Positions 61,689 through 64,000 of a stretch of 64,000 bases of DNA are shown in pieces. This DNA comes from Blastomonas aquatica (GTDB taxonomy: Bacteria; Pseudomonadota; Alphaproteobacteria; Sphingomonadales; Sphingomonadaceae): the NCBI RefSeq assembly GCF_014639875.1, contig NZ_BMGD01000003.1:620001-684000 (forward strand). Direction: 5' to 3'. Every line of letters begins with the position of its first letter. The stretch's first letter is position 1. Below the pieces are notes generated by a model. That model saw nothing but the letters and a program-made list of their open reading frames with translations. It was not told the DNA's origin and did no database searches. The translations under genes and the position numbers were made by a program.

Positions 61689-64000
61689 GGCTGGTTGCCC
61701 TCCACGATTGGGGTTGCAGGGGGTGCGGCGGGCAGCGGATCCTTGCGCCGTCGGTCGGCCGACCACGTCTTGATCCGGTCCTCGAGCGTCCGCACCATCA
61801 CATAGAAGGCAGGCGTGAACAGCAGGCCGAAGATGGTTACCCCGATCATTCCGAAGAATACCGCGATTCCCAGCGCCTGACGCATTTCCGCGCCTGGCCC
61901 CGAAGAGATCACCAGCGGCAGCACGCCCAGAATGAACGCCAGCGAGGTCATCAGGATCGGGCGCAGACGTTGGGCTGCGGCATGGCGCGCTGCCTCGAGC
62001 ACCGATTGGCCGTGGTCCTCGTTGTGCTTGGCGAACTCGACGATCAGGATGGCGTTCTTGGCCGCCAGACCGATCAGCACCACCAGCCCGATCTGGGTGA
62101 GGATGTTGTTGTCCCTACCCATCACGTTGACCCCGAGGATTGCAGCCAGCAGGCACATCGGCACGATCAGGATCACCGCCAGCGGCAGCACCAGGCTTTC
62201 ATATTGTGCCGCCAGCAGCAGGAAGACGAACACCACGCCGAGCAGGAAGACGAGGGTACCGGTATTGCCCGCCGCCTTTTGCTGGAAAGCCAGTTCGGTC
62301 CATTCGAAATCGAACCCTTGCGGCAATGTCTGCCGGGCCAGTTGCTCCATCGTGTCGAGCGATTGTCCGCTCGAATAGCCGGGAAGGGTATCGCCCTGCA
62401 GTTCGGCTGACCGGTAGAGGTTGTAGCGCACCACGCGATAGGCGCCCGAGTCGTTGCGTAGGTTCATGACCGCATCTAGCGGAACCATCTGACCGCTGGA
62501 CGACCGTGTCCGCAAACGCCCGATGTCGGACACATCATCGCGATACGGCGCATCGGCCTGCGCGGTCACCCGGAAGGTGCGGCCCAAGAAGTTGAAGTCG
62601 TTGATATAGCTCGATCCCAGATAGGTGCCGAGCGTCGAGAAGATGTTCTCCACCGGAACACCAAGTTGCTCGGCCCGCGCACGATCGATATCAGCGAACA
62701 GACGCGGGGTGCGCGTGTTGAAGGTGGTGAACGCGCCTGCGATCCCCTCGGTCTGATTGGCTGCGCCCATCATCGCGAATGCGGCCCCTTCGAGCGCCTG
62801 GAGCCCGGCGTTGCCGCGATCCTCGATCACCATCTTGAAGCCACCGCCGGTGCCAAGCCCGGCCACCGGAGGCGGAGCGATCACCAATATGCTGCCCGCA
62901 GTGATGCTGGACATTGCGCCACGCAATTCATTGGCAACCTCGTCCGCGCTGATCCGGGTGCCGGCTTCCTTGAGCGTGATGAAGATCGCCGCAGCGTTGG
63001 GAGCGTTGGTGAAGGTCGCGCCGTCGAATCCGGCAAACGCAATGGTGCTGACGACGGATTCGTTCTTGAGCGCGATTCCCTGAGCGGTCTCGAGCGCGGC
63101 GGTGGTCCGCTGCAGCGAGGCCCCCGGAGGCATCTGCAAGACCCCGATCAGATAACCCTGATCCTGAGCGGGGATAAAGCCCGAGGGCGTATCAGCAAAG
63201 CGCCATCCGGCAACCGCGAGCAGCGCCAGATAGGCCACGCCCATGAACATCAGGCTGCGGATGGTCCGCGCGGTCAGGCGGCCATAGCGTTCCGACAGCT
63301 TGGCGAACCCGCGGTTGAAACCGCCGGCAAACCGCTTGCCCCAACCGCGCCAGCCAGCGGGGATGTCACCCTCGTGGTGCGCGCGCGGGCGCAACAGCAG
63401 GGCAGCAAGCGCGGGCGACAGCGTCAGTGACACAAACGCGGAAAAGGCCGTGGCGCCGGCGATGGTGACAGCAAACTGCTGGTAGAACGCGCCCGAAATG
63501 CCGGGAATAAACGCTGTCGGGATGAACACGCCGCACAGCACCAGTGCGATCGCGATCAGCGCTCCGGAAACTTCATCCATCGTCTTGTGCGCGGCATCGA
63601 ACGGGCTCAGGCCTTCTTCTTCCATCAGCCGTTCGACATTTTCGACCACCACGATCGCGTCATCGACGACGATCCCGATGGCAAGCACCATGCCGAACAA
63701 TGACAGGCTGTTGAGCGAGAAGCCGAGCAGCGCGAGGATCGCAATTGCACCTGCCAACGCGATCGGAATCGCGATGATCGGAATGATCGCTGCCCGCCAG
63801 CTTTGCAGGAACACCAGTACCACGATCGCCACCAGAATGATCGCCTCGATCAGCGTATTCTGCACCGCGGATATCGATGCTTCGACATAGGTGGTGGGGT
63901 TATAGGGGATCGAATATGCCATCCCGGGCGGGAAGTCGTTCGAAGCGCGCTTGAGCTCGTCCTCGACCTCCTTGGCCACGGTCAGTGCGTTCGATCCGGG
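61685..64000 (-). CDS. RND multidrug efflux inner-membrane pump (HAE1/AcrB type), 5' partial
   Basis: C-terminal 771 residues of a proton-driven drug efflux pump. The frame runs off the right edge (PGSNALTVAKEVEDEL precedes any credible start), so roughly 280 N-terminal residues are missing. The proton-relay aspartates are in IGIVVDDAIVVVENVERLMEEEG (helix 4). Further family marks are SGAFYQQFAVTIAGATAFSAFVSLTLSPALAALLL (cut here to its pattern), FIPAQDQGYLIG and GLAAKNAILIVEFAK (helix 10). The periplasmic adaptor gene should lie just beyond the window. It overlaps the OprM-like gene. Confidence 0.95.
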   Translation of the reverse strand, partial: PGSNALTVAKEVEDELKRASNDFPPGMAYSIPYNPTTYVEASISAVQNTLIEAIILVAIVVLVFLQSWRAAIIPIIAIPIALAGAIAILALLGFSLNSLSLFGMVLAIGIVVDDAIVVVENVERLMEEEGLSPFDAAHKTMDEVSGALIAIALVLCGVFIPTAFIPGISGAFYQQFAVTIAGATAFSAFVSLTLSPALAALLLRPRAHHEGDIPAGWRGWGKRFAGGFNRGFAKLSERYGRLTARTIRSLMFMGVAYLALLAVAGWRFADTPSGFIPAQDQGYLIGVLQMPPGASLQRTTAALETAQGIALKNESVVSTIAFAGFDGATFTNAPNAAAIFITLKEAGTRISADEVANELRGAMSSITAGSILVIAPPPVAGLGTGGGFKMVIEDRGNAGLQALEGAAFAMMGAANQTEGIAGAFTTFNTRTPRLFADIDRARAEQLGVPVENIFSTLGTYLGSSYINDFNFLGRTFRVTAQADAPYRDDVSDIGRLRTRSSSGQMVPLDAVMNLRNDSGAYRVVRYNLYRSAELQGDTLPGYSSGQSLDTMEQLARQTLPQGFDFEWTELAFQQKAAGNTGTLVFLLGVVFVFLLLAAQYESLVLPLAVILIVPMCLLAAILGVNVMGRDNNILTQIGLVVLIGLAAKNAILIVEFAKHNEDHGQSVLEAARHAAAQRLRPILMTSLAFILGVLPLVISSGPGAEMRQALGIAVFFGMIGVTIFGLLFTPAFYVMVRTLEDRIKTWSADRRRKDPLPAAPPATPIVEGNQP

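Noticed and set aside
1-64000. CRISPR arrays, insertion sequences, prophage genes, rRNA operons or an origin of replication
   Set aside because: No evenly spaced direct repeats with unique spacers, no transposase, integrase or phage structural motif, no rRNA-like stretch and no DnaA-box cluster were seen. Only one tRNA was found.

Overview
The window is a high-G+C chromosomal segment that reads as an alphaproteobacterium, most likely a sphingomonad (order Sphingomonadales). Several signals agree: a CpdR-type response regulator, a RegB/RegA (PrrBA) redox pair, an alphaproteobacterial LexA box (GTTC-N7-GTTC) in front of uvrA, an HPt-like protein of the His-less kind, a very large TonB-dependent receptor, and dispersed palindromic repeats in the gaps. 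I see no phage, plasmid, insertion sequence or CRISPR array. This is mostly ordinary chromosome, with a few unusual loci.

Layout. 1-5 kb: a 5'-truncated S9 peptidase coupled to an acetylpolyamine-amidohydrolase-like enzyme, then pyrB with a catalytically dead dihydroorotase partner on the minus strand. 5.2-11.3 kb: an SMP-30/gluconolactonase protein, then a tightly packed run (DUF2855, HAD phosphatase, exported S51 peptidase, membrane hydrolase, DNA photolyase). 11.3-14.8 kb: beta-lactamase-fold hydrolase, prolyl-tRNA deacylase, moaA-moaD-moaE. 14.8-22 kb (minus): GMC oxidoreductase, metallophosphoesterase, lipid kinase, TonB receptor with its own terminator. 22-31 kb: lepA, amt, a 2-hydroxyacid dehydrogenase, two small exported proteins, an M28 peptidase and ettA. 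31-35 kb: a repeat-rich gap, a nitronate-monooxygenase-like flavoprotein, a thioesterase, a small membrane protein and an MFS transporter.

35-42 kb is an energy-metabolism operon: cyoABCD (bo3-type quinol oxidase), SURF1, regB and regA, most of them overlapping by 4 bases, behind an FNR-type site and ending at a bidirectional terminator shared with tRNA-Val(GAC). Next come cpdR, an N-formylglutamate amidohydrolase and, on the minus strand, a candidate small RNA with a CCUCCUCCC anti-Shine-Dalgarno motif (alpha-r14/SuhB type). 44-50 kb holds an OxyR-like regulator lacking the peroxidatic cysteine, with an OxyR-type operator at its own start, then an ABC-HlyD-TolC export operon whose ABC ATPase domain has lost its catalytic motifs. 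50-53 kb is uvrA, SOS-controlled and carrying an in-frame palindromic repeat in its coding sequence. 53.7-60.2 kb is a cluster of degenerate signalling proteins (a kinase without its histidine, an HPt without its histidine, a DUF2336-like protein, a nucleotidyltransferase-like membrane protein) beside a long membrane-anchored coiled-coil protein. The window closes in an RND efflux pump and its outer membrane channel.

The strongest candidates for something undescribed are the exporter with a pseudo-ATPase, the cluster of pseudo-signalling proteins, the palindromic element inside uvrA, and the minus-strand small RNA. All assignments are from reading the sequence; no database search was run.
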